Notes: a model not told the origin generated them from the letters alone. A DNA stretch of 64,000 nt from SIG424 sp045546695 (GCA_045546695.1 JAZQDE010000036.1:1-64000), one strand, 5' to 3'; numbered from the stretch's first letter, positions 18,068-27,881 are shown. Program-made: numbers and translations.

Positions 18068-19315
18068 TCAGTCAAAAACCTTGCCGAGGATGTCATTCAC
18101 CGGCACAAAACCAAGCGAGCGACTGTCTGTGCTGTGGTTACGGTTGTCACCCATTACAAAAACGTGACCCTCCGGCACTTCAACACCTTCATTAAGCGCT
18201 TTAAGCCAGTCGCTGTTATCAAAATCAACATTCGGAATCGGATAGTCCGGCACTTCGTCAGGATTTACATAATTTTCCTGAAAAAGTTCCCCGTTTACGT
18301 AAACGCCCTCTTCCGTCAGTCTGACGGTATCTCCTTCAACAGCAATAACTCTCTTTATATAGTATTTTTTCGGTGGTGGCACATCGAAAAGAGCCTGCGT
18401 AATCGCATTGAACTGAATAGACTCCTTGACATCGGTGAAAAAGTTCCTGTCTATCATACTTGAGTCAAAAACAATGATATCGCCCTGCTCCGGATCTCCG
18501 AAAATATATGGAAGGCGTGACATATATACGCGTTCTCCGCCCTGATATGTCTGTCTCATTGATATACCTGATACCTGGCTTATTCTGAATACGTATGTGT
18601 TAATAATCAACGCAATTACGAATGCCGCCACTATAGTAAGCGTCCAGTTGAGCAATTCTCTTACCACCTTGTTTTTGATTAAATATTTCCTTCCGGGGAG
18701 CTTTTCAGCTTCCAGATCAGCTGCAATCATCTCGTAGTTATTCAGAGTCGCAGCAGTAATCTTTTCATTGTTTTTCTTTTTTAACTCAATCCGTGCGCTG
18801 TAATCGGCAAAAGACAGCACGCAGCCGCAGTATTTCTGGCGATACATTCCCATATCATGGGCTTCTTTCTGTCCATCGCGGTACACCATGCGAAAATCAT
18901 CGTAATAGAAACCGACACCATATTTTTCTGCCATTTCTTCGCCGATTTCCTTCAGCTTTTCGTGGTCCTGATAAGGGCTTACAAGCAATGTCGTTGTAAA
19001 ATGCGTAAAGCCGTTTTCTGCCGCAAATTTTGCTGTAGCTTCAAGTCTTCTTCTGTAGCACATTTCGCAGCGGTTACCCTTTTTTTCATCAAAAAGTTGC
19101 CAGCTTCTGATATCATATTCATCGCTGATATTAAGGGCAATGCGTTTTGCTCCGCATGCCTGACTTGTCGTCTGGAGTCGTCTTAAAAATTCAGACTTCG
19201 GATGTATGTTGGGATTATAATAATATCCCTGTATATTACAGTCGACTTTTTCCCTTATTTTGTCAATAACCTTAAGGCTGCATGGTCCGCAGCATATGTG
19301 CAATAACAGCTTCAT
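18068..19315 (-). CDS. Epoxyqueuosine reductase QueH fused to signal peptidase I
   Basis: A 415-residue fusion. Residues 1 to about 185 are QueH (DUF208): HICCGPC with C8, C9 and C12, CEMC with C83 and C86, and YCGC with C163 and C165, the Cys set for an Fe-S cluster that reduces epoxyqueuosine to queuosine in tRNA. After a charged linker (about 177-215), a membrane segment (about 222-242) leads into a complete type I signal peptidase: catalytic Ser252 in SGISM, Lys321 in YYIKRV, and box E GDNRNHSTDSR at 389-399. The usual PT after SM reads RQT, a small deviation. Both halves keep their active residues. The topology places QueH in the cytosol and the peptidase domain outside, which is compatible. 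Its start overlaps the ruvC stop (ATGA). No frameshift artefact is needed: the frame is continuous with no ribosome site at the junction. Confidence 0.93.
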   Translation of the reverse strand: MKLLLHICCGPCSLKVIDKIREKVDCNIQGYYYNPNIHPKSEFLRRLQTTSQACGAKRIALNISDEYDIRSWQLFDEKKGNRCEMCYRRRLEATAKFAAENGFTHFTTTLLVSPYQDHEKLKEIGEEMAEKYGVGFYYDDFRMVYRDGQKEAHDMGMYRQKYCGCVLSFADYSARIELKKKNNEKITAATLNNYEMIAADLEAEKLPGRKYLIKNKVVRELLNWTLTIVAAFVIALIINTYVFRISQVSGISMRQTYQGGERVYMSRLPYIFGDPEQGDIIVFDSSMIDRNFFTDVKESIQFNAITQALFDVPPPKKYYIKRVIAVEGDTVRLTEEGVYVNGELFQENYVNPDEVPDYPIPNVDFDNSDWLKALNEGVEVPEGHVFVMGDNRNHSTDSRSLGFVPVNDILGKVFD

Positions 19316-19797
19316 ATCCTTTTTGCTCCCCTGTAGCCGTATGCGTGACTTATTGCAATCGCAACTGCGTCGGCCGCGTCATCCGGCTTAATAATTTTAT
19401 CTAATTTAAGTATCATTTTTACCATTTGCTGGACCTGATTCTTATCTGCCCTGCCATATCCTGCCACAGATTGTTTTACCTGCAGGGGCGTATATTCATA
19501 AACAGGTATATTATTGTGCGTCGCCGCCAGCACCGCAACGCCTCTTCCCTGCGCTACCATAATAGCCGTTTTCTGGTTGCTGTTAAAAAAAAGTTCTTCA
19601 ATCGCAAACGCATCCGGCTGATACTTTTTAATAAGTTCAGACAGCTCATTATAAATCTTTTCACATCTTAAGGTGAAAAGCTCGCCGGCCTTTGTACTTA
19701 TGCAACCGGCTTCGAGCAGCGTGAGCTTACTTTTTTCACTTTGAATTATCCCGTATCCCGTAAGCGCAAAGCCCGGGTCAACGCCGAAAATAATCAT
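19312..19797 (-). CDS. ruvC: Holliday junction resolvase RuvC
   Basis: A 161-residue endonuclease cutting four-way junctions. The RNase H-like acidic residues are visible: Asp in GVDPGFALTGYG (residue 6), Glu in AIEELFF (about 65), and the DDAADA pair near 140. Its start overlaps ruvB by 4 bp and its stop overlaps the QueH fusion. The transcription order here is ruvA-ruvB-ruvC. Confidence 0.96.
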   Translation of the reverse strand: MIIFGVDPGFALTGYGIIQSEKSKLTLLEAGCISTKAGELFTLRCEKIYNELSELIKKYQPDAFAIEELFFNSNQKTAIMVAQGRGVAVLAATHNNIPVYEYTPLQVKQSVAGYGRADKNQVQQMVKMILKLDKIIKPDDAADAVAIAISHAYGYRGAKRI

Positions 19798-20801
19798 CCT
19801 TCGCCTCCGGTATATGGAATATTCAGGTGCCTGTATGCATTCGGCATAGCAATTCTGCCGCGCGGAGTCTTGCTTACAAAACCAAGCTGTATGAGATACG
19901 GTTCGTACACGTCCTCAATCGTAGTCGCTTCCTCGCCCGTTGCCGCAGCAAGCGTGTCAAGGCCGACCGGACCGCCACCGAATTTATAAATAATACATTC
20001 AAGAACATTTCTGTCAACGTGGTCAAGACCAAGCGTGTCCACTTCGAGAGCATCAAGAGCAATATCGGCAATCTCTTTTGTTATAACGCCGCTTCCCTTT
20101 ATCTGGGCAAAGTCGCGAACTCTGCGAAGAAGCCTGTTTGCGATACGCGGGGTGCCTCTTGAGCGCCTTGCAATCTCAACTGCACCCGGTTTTTCAATCT
20201 GGATATGTAATATACCGGCAGAACGGATTACAATTCTTGTCAACTCTTCAGTATTATACATCTGAAGTCTGCTGACAACACCGAAACGGTCTCTGAGTGG
20301 CGCGGTGAGCAATCCTGCTCTTGTCGTCGCGCCTACCAGAGTAAATTTAGGAAGATCGATGCGAAGTGACCTTGCAGCAGGACCCTTACCCATTACTATA
20401 TCAAACGCAAAATCTTCCATCGCCGGATAGAGAATCTCTTCAACAGCTCTGTTGAGTCTGTGTATCTCGTCGATGAAAAGCACGTCATTTTCTTCAAGAT
20501 TTGTAAGAATACCTGCAAGGTCGCCTGCTTTTTCAATGGCAGGCCCTGTTGTTATTCTTAAGTTCACACCCATTTCCGACGCAATAATGCCGGCAAGTGT
20601 TGTCTTTCCAAGGCCGGGAGGTCCATACAAAAGTACGTGGTCGAGTGGTTCTGAGCGCATTTTTGCAGCTTCAATAAAGACAGAAAGATTTTCTCTTACT
20701 TTTTCCTGTCCGACATATTCAGTAAATGTTTTCGGTCTTAATGACAGTTCGTCGCTATCATCTATTGTATAAACGTCACTTACCAGTCTGTCCTCACTCA
20801 T
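19794..20801 (-). CDS. ruvB: Holliday junction branch-migration ATPase RuvB
   Basis: A 335-residue AAA+ motor. Walker A GPPGLGKTT (about 60-68), Walker B DEIHR (about 110), sensor GATTRAG and arginine finger region PLRDRFG are all present, with the C-terminal winged helix (GLDTLA, TPRGR). It is 28 bp after ruvA with GGAGG before its ATG and overlaps ruvC at its end. Confidence 0.97.
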   Translation of the reverse strand: MSEDRLVSDVYTIDDSDELSLRPKTFTEYVGQEKVRENLSVFIEAAKMRSEPLDHVLLYGPPGLGKTTLAGIIASEMGVNLRITTGPAIEKAGDLAGILTNLEENDVLFIDEIHRLNRAVEEILYPAMEDFAFDIVMGKGPAARSLRIDLPKFTLVGATTRAGLLTAPLRDRFGVVSRLQMYNTEELTRIVIRSAGILHIQIEKPGAVEIARRSRGTPRIANRLLRRVRDFAQIKGSGVITKEIADIALDALEVDTLGLDHVDRNVLECIIYKFGGGPVGLDTLAAATGEEATTIEDVYEPYLIQLGFVSKTPRGRIAMPNAYRHLNIPYTGGEG

Positions 20802-20829
20802 TTTTCCCCCTCCTTATCTTGTGATAATA

Positions 20830-21438
20830 TCAAAATGAACGCTTCAAAGCTTCTTTTACAATCTCTTCCAGCGTCATGCCTTCTTTTTGTACTCTTTTCA
20901 CAGCCTTTGTAGCTTCTGTAGATGAATATCCGAGCACCATAAGAGCCGATATCGCGTCGCGACAGATATATCCTGTCGTAACAGCAAGTTCTTCGTCTGC
21001 ACATGCAGCGTCCATAGCCTTCTGGCTGTTTAACTCTTTTGTCACTTTATCTTTTAATTCCAGAACAATTCTTTGCGCAAGCTTCGGACCCACACCTTTT
21101 GTCTGACTGATTTTCTTATAGTCACCCGTCGCAACAGCGAGGCTGAAAGATGACGAATCGAGTGTCGCTACAATTGCAATGCCCACTTTGGGACCTACAC
21201 CGCTTACAGATATCAGCATAAGATACATCGACAATTCTTCTCTCGTCGCAAATCCGAACAAAGAAATATCATCTTCTTTTACGTTCATATACGTATAAAG
21301 CATTGCTTCTGTACCGACATCGCCAAGGCGGGTTGCCGTATTAAGTGATATGTTGATTCTGAAGCCGACTCCACCTACGTCGATCACGCAATACTCCGCG
21401 CTTTTATATTGTAATTTTCCTTTAATATACTCAAACAT
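20830..21438 (-). CDS. ruvA: Holliday junction DNA-binding protein RuvA
   Basis: A 202-residue tetrameric junction binder. N-terminal OB-fold (MFEYIKGKL), two helix-hairpin-helix segments (SGVGPKVG and TKGVGPKLAQRI near 74-125) and the C-terminal domain III (about 150-200) that contacts RuvB are present. Length is normal. It is the first of the three ruv genes. Confidence 0.96.
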   Translation of the reverse strand: MFEYIKGKLQYKSAEYCVIDVGGVGFRINISLNTATRLGDVGTEAMLYTYMNVKEDDISLFGFATREELSMYLMLISVSGVGPKVGIAIVATLDSSSFSLAVATGDYKKISQTKGVGPKLAQRIVLELKDKVTKELNSQKAMDAACADEELAVTTGYICRDAISALMVLGYSSTEATKAVKRVQKEGMTLEEIVKEALKRSF

Positions 21439-21466
21439 TACGTCACCTTTTCACAAATATTAAGGT

Positions 21467-21946
21467 TTAAATCATTTTCATAACGAGGTCAATGAAGTTC
21501 TTCTCGTAAAAAAACTTCATTATAACGGATTTTTCAACTGCTTCTACTAAAGATGCAACTGTCTCTTGTGTACCAAACGAGTGAAGGAATACTGCAAAAA
21601 CGCATACGATAAGGACTCCGCCAGCCAGTCCCACGAGAAGTCCACCAACTCCGTTGAGTTGTTTGATAATTGGTAATTTCTGTATTATGCGGACGAGCAT
21701 TTTTATAACAAAAAGTGCAATCCAGGTGATAACAAAAATTACAAGAAATGCTATTGCAAGCGCCTGAAATTTATCTTCGATTCCCATCGACATTATCAGT
21801 TTGCTCACAGGAGTTGAAAACATTACCGACACGATAATAGCGATGGCAAGAGAACACACGTCCAGAATAGTCAACATAAGACCTCTCTTCATTCCTATAA
21901 GTCCCGCTGCAACAATTAAAACTACTGCAATAATATCAAGCCACAT
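21467..21946 (-). CDS. CvpA-family membrane protein
   Basis: A 159-residue protein with four hydrophobic segments (about 4-20, 28-48, 63-85, 100-122), the CvpA arrangement. The family was named for colicin V production in Escherichia coli; the role in Bacillota is unclear. It lies 2 bp after the DUF5711 gene and 28 bp before ruvA, and the DUF5711-CvpA pairing suggests they work together at the membrane. Confidence 0.82.
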   Translation of the reverse strand: MWLDIIAVVLIVAAGLIGMKRGLMLTILDVCSLAIAIIVSVMFSTPVSKLIMSMGIEDKFQALAIAFLVIFVITWIALFVIKMLVRIIQKLPIIKQLNGVGGLLVGLAGGVLIVCVFAVFLHSFGTQETVASLVEAVEKSVIMKFFYEKNFIDLVMKMI

Positions 21947-21948
21947 AA

Positions 21949-23196
21949 TTACTCTCCTTTATAATTTACACATGCTATCTTGTTCTCCCCCTGAACAAGC
22001 AGGAGCTTATCACTCATATATGATATACTCTTTACGTCGAAATTTGATTCATATTTTCCAATCAATCTTGCTTTATTGTCAAACATATACACAAATCTGT
22101 CCGTGAAAAGTGACACCGTCGTATCACTTGCCATTATACCATTAATATTACCGTTAATTCCAAATTTATATACCTGTTCACCGCTACTATTATAATACAT
22201 CACGTTTGAAATATTTTCGTCCGTATCGTTATTGGCCTTGCGGTACGCTGCTACGCAATATTTGCCTCCAAGCGAAACTATATCTACCAGTTCTGTCGCT
22301 TTTCCCTGTCTGTCCCATATAATCTTATGTGTATCGCTGTCGTCTGACGAAGTTATCTCACGTCTCATCATAACAAGCTTATCACTATTTGCCATATAAA
22401 GACTGCTTTTGCCGGTGAAAAAAGCCTTGACAAATATGTCATCATCCATAACCTGCGATGCATATTCACTGCCATCTTCCGCTTTGAGGAAAGATACCGT
22501 ACCCTTTATAGAATTAACGTCAGTATACATACCGGTAATTGCCACCTGCGTATTTGAGGAAGCAACGCAAATGCTATGATACGAAACAAATTTTCTTGTA
22601 TATTTTGTTTTAGGATTGCCGCTTATGATGCTTTCGATTGATACTTCAGATACTGCCGAAGTAAAGTCCTGAGCCTCGTGAATAATATACATATTCTTAA
22701 GGTCACTGCTCACAAAAACACCCTTTACGGCACTGTCATAATTGTATTTCCACAAAATGCCATCGGAATTAAATCCCCAGATAAGATGTCCGTCAATATC
22801 TGTCAATATAACGAAGTCCTCATAGCTCTGAAGTGACGGTTTTTCAAATGCACACTGTGTATTCCATTTCCACAGGCCATCCGTCGAGTAGCCACTGACG
22901 CCATTTTCATCATATATGAAAATCGTATCCTTCGTTGTGGCGCACAAGCTTGTCGTACCCACAGTGCAGCTGAGTTCATTGCCGACAGGACGTACCTCAA
23001 CATATCTGTCAATGCCGACACAATCTATGAAAAATTCATATCCACCTGTCACCATTCCAATAACCACAGCAAGAAATATTACTGCAGCTATAGCTACAGT
23101 AATAAACCAGGCGCGTCTTTTTTTTATTTTGCTTTTTACGGCGCGCGCTTCTTCACTGTCTATTATTTTACGGGTTGGATTTTCATTTTCCGGCAT
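21949..23196 (-). CDS. DUF5711-like membrane-anchored beta-propeller protein
   Basis: A 415-residue protein with a charged N-terminus, one membrane anchor (about 29-51) and a long extracytoplasmic region of repeated beta-blade segments (DGLWKWNTQC, DGHLIWGFNSDGILWKY), the PQQ/WD-like propeller pattern. I assign DUF5711 from this pattern and the CvpA neighbour rather than a residue signature. It has no recognisable catalytic residues. Function is unknown; an envelope scaffold or sensor is possible. Confidence 0.65.
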   Translation of the reverse strand: MPENENPTRKIIDSEEARAVKSKIKKRRAWFITVAIAAVIFLAVVIGMVTGGYEFFIDCVGIDRYVEVRPVGNELSCTVGTTSLCATTKDTIFIYDENGVSGYSTDGLWKWNTQCAFEKPSLQSYEDFVILTDIDGHLIWGFNSDGILWKYNYDSAVKGVFVSSDLKNMYIIHEAQDFTSAVSEVSIESIISGNPKTKYTRKFVSYHSICVASSNTQVAITGMYTDVNSIKGTVSFLKAEDGSEYASQVMDDDIFVKAFFTGKSSLYMANSDKLVMMRREITSSDDSDTHKIIWDRQGKATELVDIVSLGGKYCVAAYRKANNDTDENISNVMYYNSSGEQVYKFGINGNINGIMASDTTVSLFTDRFVYMFDNKARLIGKYESNFDVKSISYMSDKLLLVQGENKIACVNYKGE

Positions 23197-23220
23197 TATA
23201 TGTCATCCTTTTTAAGTAAA

Positions 23221-24648
23221 TCAGTCTTTGATTCCCAGCAATGATTTCATATTCATGATACATCCTGCAAGGCCAAAGTTTTCTTTTGTACCTGTAAGAC
23301 GTCTGATATTTGAATACCCACCAATGTATTCACCATTAACGTATGTGCAATACGTATAGTCGTCTCTCTTGTATCCGGTCACTGTCACAACAGTACCGTC
23401 TTTTAATGTATATTCAATATCTATGACAATCTCATCAGTGTGTTGCGGCACAGGCTCAATTGTATCAATCGCAATACCATACAACGAAGTGCCTATACAC
23501 TTAAAGTCATATCTGTAATCTTTATCTTCACCAAGAAATACGTTGATTCCGTTAAAGTACAGATTCTCATCATTCTCAAGTATTTCATAAGTGAGCACGT
23601 ACTCTTCGCCATCATAAGTGAACTTGAGCTGTGTAAGGTCTGCATAGTTTACCATATATGCATATTCATATATAAATGCAAGTTGCGGCTCATCGGTGAA
23701 AGAAATCGTATCTGCCTGTATCGTAAGTACGTCATCGATGCCCGAAACGAGGCAGTAATAGTGAGTACCTTCGGGATTAAGATCTCCAAGCGTCATTTTC
23801 ACCGTCTTCTTGTTGTCAGAAATTGACAGCTCAAAATACGGAACGTCCAATCCATATTTTGACAGGTCTTCAGGGTCTGATTCAACGTGTCCCGCTGTCA
23901 CGAGTGATGCTGATGCTGATAAAACGGACTCAATATTCTCATAACTTCCCTGTCTGTTTATCGGGTACGTGGCATTCCATGCTCTTTGTTCTCCTGACAG
24001 GTCTGCATCTGCTGAAAAGAACAACTCGCCGCCTTTTGAAATCTCTATTTTACGGATCTTGCCTGCGTCATCAAACGAGAAAATCGTAGTAGATATCAGG
24101 TCGTGCTGATTAAAAAATATAGAATCAAGATACGTAGATGTTATCAGATATATACGGTCTTCGTTTTTCGGGTCACCTGCAATGCTTACGTAGCTTGATG
24201 ATGTGCCGGGTTTTTCAAGACCAACAGACAGTCTGACAACAGTGCCGTCTGTAAGTGTATAGTCGATATATTTGTCACCATCTATTCCGTAAGTCTCTTT
24301 TTTTGCATCGGTTATCTCGCCTTCGTAAATGACTTCACCTTTTGCATTTCTGAGAATTGTAAGGAATGACTTTACGTTTGACTGTACAACGGGAAGCGTC
24401 TGTGCAGTCTTGCACTCCCACTCACCATTATACTTCAGTCCCATTACAATATGGTTGCCATTGTCATTAAGGTCTATCTGAGATACGTCACTCGGCACAA
24501 AGCTTACTACGTCTACAGTGTTTACTTCTGTCTGTGTATTGCCCTCGCCGTCATCATCCTCCGGTAAAACTGCGCGGAAGATGAAGAACGCCGCAAGCGC
24601 TACTACTATTACAATTAATGCTATTATAGTTGTCTTATATTTTTTCAT
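23221..24648 (-). CDS. DUF4340 domain protein of a Gld-type ABC exporter
   Basis: A 475-residue protein with one N-terminal membrane segment (about 7-27) and a beta-rich extracytoplasmic region made of repeats of the DUF4340 type (LNDNGNHIVMG, DDAGKIRKIEISK). The start is the ATG at 24646-24648, with GGAG 6 nt upstream; a TTG four codons earlier is within that site. It follows the GldG-like gene by a few bases. DUF4340 proteins commonly accompany GldF/GldG-like exporters; the substrate is unknown. Confidence 0.8.
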   Translation of the reverse strand: MKKYKTTIIALIVIVVALAAFFIFRAVLPEDDDGEGNTQTEVNTVDVVSFVPSDVSQIDLNDNGNHIVMGLKYNGEWECKTAQTLPVVQSNVKSFLTILRNAKGEVIYEGEITDAKKETYGIDGDKYIDYTLTDGTVVRLSVGLEKPGTSSSYVSIAGDPKNEDRIYLITSTYLDSIFFNQHDLISTTIFSFDDAGKIRKIEISKGGELFFSADADLSGEQRAWNATYPINRQGSYENIESVLSASASLVTAGHVESDPEDLSKYGLDVPYFELSISDNKKTVKMTLGDLNPEGTHYYCLVSGIDDVLTIQADTISFTDEPQLAFIYEYAYMVNYADLTQLKFTYDGEEYVLTYEILENDENLYFNGINVFLGEDKDYRYDFKCIGTSLYGIAIDTIEPVPQHTDEIVIDIEYTLKDGTVVTVTGYKRDDYTYCTYVNGEYIGGYSNIRRLTGTKENFGLAGCIMNMKSLLGIKD

Positions 24649-24661
24649 TTGTATCTCCAAA

Positions 24662-26158
24662 TTACAGATGTCTGCGTCTGAGCCAGATTACGATACCAAG
24701 AAGGATAATCAGGCAAGGATAGATAACGATTGCAAAGGCTGCGAGCCATCTGCTGGTAGCGCCTGATACAGTAACAACTCCGCCTGTATTAGTCTTTACT
24801 TCAATATCTTCTACATCTGTTTCAAACATATCTTCCATCCAGAAAGCAGTATATATGAATGTTCCGACTGTGTTTGTGTTTGCGTATTTATTGATGTTAT
24901 CATCTTTGAGCAGCTGAGTAGAGCCGAATACCGCAATTCTGTTAGTAGAATTGAGTCTCTGGCTGTACGCGGCAAGGGTTGCTTTACCCTGAGTCTTTTC
25001 TCCGGTAAGAATATCTGTACATGTAGACTCTGTGCCTCTTGTCTCAAAAAGCTTGCCTGCATCAAATTCACCAACCGGTGCAAGAACCTTGATACTGCAT
25101 GAATCAAATGCATAGAATCTTGTATCTACGTCAAAATCTTTAAGCGGACCTTCTTCTTCCTTGACAGATGATGCGTAAATATACGTATCTTTTCCTGCCG
25201 CCGCAAGCTGGTTGCCTGTAACGTCAGATACGATATCATTATTTACCTGCAGACCGAACAATTCAGATGTCAGTCTTCTGAAATTACTCAACTTTTCACC
25301 TGTAAGAATCGGATCAAATGCAAAGATTGCGTCGCCACCATCGTCATTTGTGAGCCAGTCGTACATCATATTGTACATTCTGTCTGTAAGGTCTCTTTTG
25401 GGGCTCATAAATACAATAATTGCTGCATCTTCCGGAATTTTTTCAGTAACATCAAGGTCGATTGACTTGATGTCATAGTTGTAAATACCCAATGAATCTG
25501 TAAGTCCCTTGTAGTCGTCAAGGTCGTCTTCACCATATGATGTTGAGAAGTAAATAACAGGAATCTTTTCAGCCATTACGTACTTAATTGCTGATGTTAC
25601 AACCTGCTCTGTGTCAACAGACACGATGTTGTACTGGAAGCTTGTATAATCAAGCTCCATTGTAAACATTCTGTTGGCTGCAATTCTCTGTACTCTGCCC
25701 GTCTTTGTATTTCTTATGATATAGTCATCTTCACTAAAGCTTGCTGCAAGAGTCTTGTCCGGAACTTTCTGTGTAATAATGCCCGGGTTGTCATCAAGTG
25801 AAATGTATTTTATATCAATCTTGTTTCCGCCATATCTTTCATACTGATCAAGAATACGGATAACTGTAGCTTTTGAGCCGTCAGCTTCGCCCTTTACTCT
25901 GTCATACAAGGCGATAATCTCAATCTCTGTATCAAGATTTTCAACAAGGTCGATTGTCTTGTCAGATAATGAGTACATCTTGTTCTGGCTGACGTCCATT
26001 GACATGGGCAACTGCTCCAAAACGATATTGATTACTGCGAATAATACAACTACCGCAATCAACGAAAGCAATGAGCCGGAGCCGAATCTGAACATTCGTC
26101 TTGTTTTCTCCGAGAAAAACGATTTTTTATCATTATTTATATTTTCTGGCTTTGCCAT
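24662..26158 (-). CDS. GldG-like ABC transporter auxiliary protein
   Basis: A 498-residue protein with an N-terminal membrane segment (about 28-50), a large extracytoplasmic domain and a C-terminal membrane helix (about 467-492) followed by RRRHL. The pattern LPMSMDVSQNKMYSLSDKTIDLVENL with the following glutamine-amidotransferase-like fold fits the GldG / DUF4350-type group. It lies between the permease (47 bp) and DUF4340 gene. In Bacteroidota GldFG serve gliding, but in Bacillota the homologues are exporters of unknown cargo, so I give no substrate. Confidence 0.82.
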   Translation of the reverse strand: MAKPENINNDKKSFFSEKTRRMFRFGSGSLLSLIAVVVLFAVINIVLEQLPMSMDVSQNKMYSLSDKTIDLVENLDTEIEIIALYDRVKGEADGSKATVIRILDQYERYGGNKIDIKYISLDDNPGIITQKVPDKTLAASFSEDDYIIRNTKTGRVQRIAANRMFTMELDYTSFQYNIVSVDTEQVVTSAIKYVMAEKIPVIYFSTSYGEDDLDDYKGLTDSLGIYNYDIKSIDLDVTEKIPEDAAIIVFMSPKRDLTDRMYNMMYDWLTNDDGGDAIFAFDPILTGEKLSNFRRLTSELFGLQVNNDIVSDVTGNQLAAAGKDTYIYASSVKEEEGPLKDFDVDTRFYAFDSCSIKVLAPVGEFDAGKLFETRGTESTCTDILTGEKTQGKATLAAYSQRLNSTNRIAVFGSTQLLKDDNINKYANTNTVGTFIYTAFWMEDMFETDVEDIEVKTNTGGVVTVSGATSRWLAAFAIVIYPCLIILLGIVIWLRRRHL

Positions 26159-26204
26159 AATTTGTTTCTTCCTTTCTGCAAATCAAACATATACCCGGCT
26201 ATAA

Positions 26205-26918
26205 TCAGCTCCAACGTTTGCGTTCGAGATTTATTGTCGTCGCATATAAGAACAAAGCGGAGAATGTGATGTAATAAATCAGCGATGCAAAGTTAAACGA
26301 ACCTACGGTGAAGTCTGCATATCTCGCAAGCGGTGAAAACCACTTGAGGATAGCACCGAACGTACCACCTAAGGTTGCTCCGATTGACTGCATAAAGTAT
26401 AAGACCAACAAAGTAACAATACCTGATACAGCAGCAGCCGTCTGGCTCTCTGTAAATGATGATGTAAACATTGTAACGGCAAGATATGATGCGCCGAGCA
26501 GCACAAAGCCGATGTACGCGCCGATATCCTGTCCGGCAGCTGAGTTTACGCCACCTTCAGTAATAAATAATAATATTATGGGGAAAATTGTTGTGAGCAT
26601 TGCCATTGTAAAGAAAACGGTAAATGCTGCCATATATTTTCCGACAACAACTGCGCCCATGGAAATCGGTGAAGTTCTTAAGAGAACTTCTGTACCGTTT
26701 TTCTTTTCATCGGCAAGCAATTTCATCGTTATAATCGGTATTATGAATGTAAGGAACATACCGATAGCGCTCAGTGTCACTGAAAACAGCGGTGATGCGC
26801 TTAAAATATTCTGTATCCAGAAGTAAAGACCGACAATTACCATAAAGAAGCCGGCAATACAGTAAGCCAGAGGCGATCTGAAATACGAACTCATTTCACG
26901 TTTGTATATTGTAAACAT
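26205..26918 (-). CDS. ABC-2 type exporter permease (GldF-like)
   Basis: A 237-residue membrane protein with six predicted helices and an N-terminal cytosolic start (FTIYKREMSSYFRSPLAY) typical of ABC-2 permeases that begin with a short amphipathic helix. It is 16 bp downstream of the ATPase gene and is its obvious partner. No large extracytoplasmic loop is seen; that role is taken by the GldG-like and DUF4340 proteins downstream. Confidence 0.88.
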   Translation of the reverse strand: MFTIYKREMSSYFRSPLAYCIAGFFMVIVGLYFWIQNILSASPLFSVTLSAIGMFLTFIIPIITMKLLADEKKNGTEVLLRTSPISMGAVVVGKYMAAFTVFFTMAMLTTIFPIILLFITEGGVNSAAGQDIGAYIGFVLLGASYLAVTMFTSSFTESQTAAAVSGIVTLLVLYFMQSIGATLGGTFGAILKWFSPLARYADFTVGSFNFASLIYYITFSALFLYATTINLERKRWS

Positions 26919-26933
26919 TTGCCTTCCTCCTTC

Positions 26934-27881
26934 TTATTGCTCAACTACGGCATCTTTATTGACAACGTCGATGAAAATCTCTTCAAGTGTCCTGCCGACC
27001 GGTCTGAGCTCCAGAATCGGAATAGATGCACGGCTGAGTTCGTTGAAAAGCGGTCTTCTGACATCAAGATTCTTTGTGGATTCTACGAGGAAAATGCACG
27101 CATCCTTGTCAACTCTGACAAAAGAAACGTTTCTTACGCCCGGGCAACCTTCTAAAACCTTCTGTATGTTTGCCTTTGTGCCTACAAGACTTATCATAAA
27201 TTTATTAACAGTACCTTCAGCGGAAGTAAAGTCAGAAACAGAACCTGTTGCTGCAATCTTACCTTTGTTGATAATAACAACGTTGCTGCAAACGGCATTG
27301 ACTTCTGACAAAATATGTGTACTGAGTATTATCGTATGTTCATGTCTGAGTGCGCCAATGAGCTTTCTGATCTCAATTATCTGCTTAGGGTCAAGACCAA
27401 CTGTAGGCTCATCGAGTATGAGTACTTCGGGATTGCCCACAAGTGCCTGAGCAAGGCCTACACGCTGCTTGTAACCTTTTGAAAGGTTTCTGATAACACG
27501 GCCGCGCAGATCACCTATTTTTACAAGATACATAATATCATCGAGCTGGTTCTTTCTCTTCTTCTGCTCAACGCCCTTAAGGTCGCATATGAAGTTCAGA
27601 TACTCTTTAATCGTCATATCAAGATATAAAGGCGGCAGTTCCGGAAGATAACCTATCTTCTTTTTTGCCTCTTTAGGGTTTTCAATTATATCATAGCCAT
27701 CAATCATGGCATGTCCGGACGTTGGTGATATGTATCCGGTCAGAATATTCATTGTTGTAGATTTACCTGCACCATTCGGGCCCAAAAAACCAAGAATTTC
27801 ACCTTTTTTTACTGAAAAAGATACATCATCAAGAGCCTTAATCGCACCATATTGCTTCGTCAGGTTCTTTATCTCAATCAT
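26934..27881 (-). CDS. ABC exporter ATP-binding protein
   Basis: A 315-residue ATPase. Walker A GPNGAGKST (about 35-43), signature LSKGYKQR (about 133), Walker B LILDEPTVGLDP (about 153-164) and switch His in STHILSE are present. A C-terminal extension of about 90 residues (220-315) carries a beta-alpha domain typical of drug-type or Gld-type ATPases. It is the first gene of the 12-gene run with GGAGG before its ATG. The 213 bp upstream (27882-28094) hold only AT-rich DNA with possible TATTAT/TATACA -10 sequences and no clear terminator. Confidence 0.92.
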   Translation of the reverse strand: MIEIKNLTKQYGAIKALDDVSFSVKKGEILGFLGPNGAGKSTTMNILTGYISPTSGHAMIDGYDIIENPKEAKKKIGYLPELPPLYLDMTIKEYLNFICDLKGVEQKKRKNQLDDIMYLVKIGDLRGRVIRNLSKGYKQRVGLAQALVGNPEVLILDEPTVGLDPKQIIEIRKLIGALRHEHTIILSTHILSEVNAVCSNVVIINKGKIAATGSVSDFTSAEGTVNKFMISLVGTKANIQKVLEGCPGVRNVSFVRVDKDACIFLVESTKNLDVRRPLFNELSRASIPILELRPVGRTLEEIFIDVVNKDAVVEQ

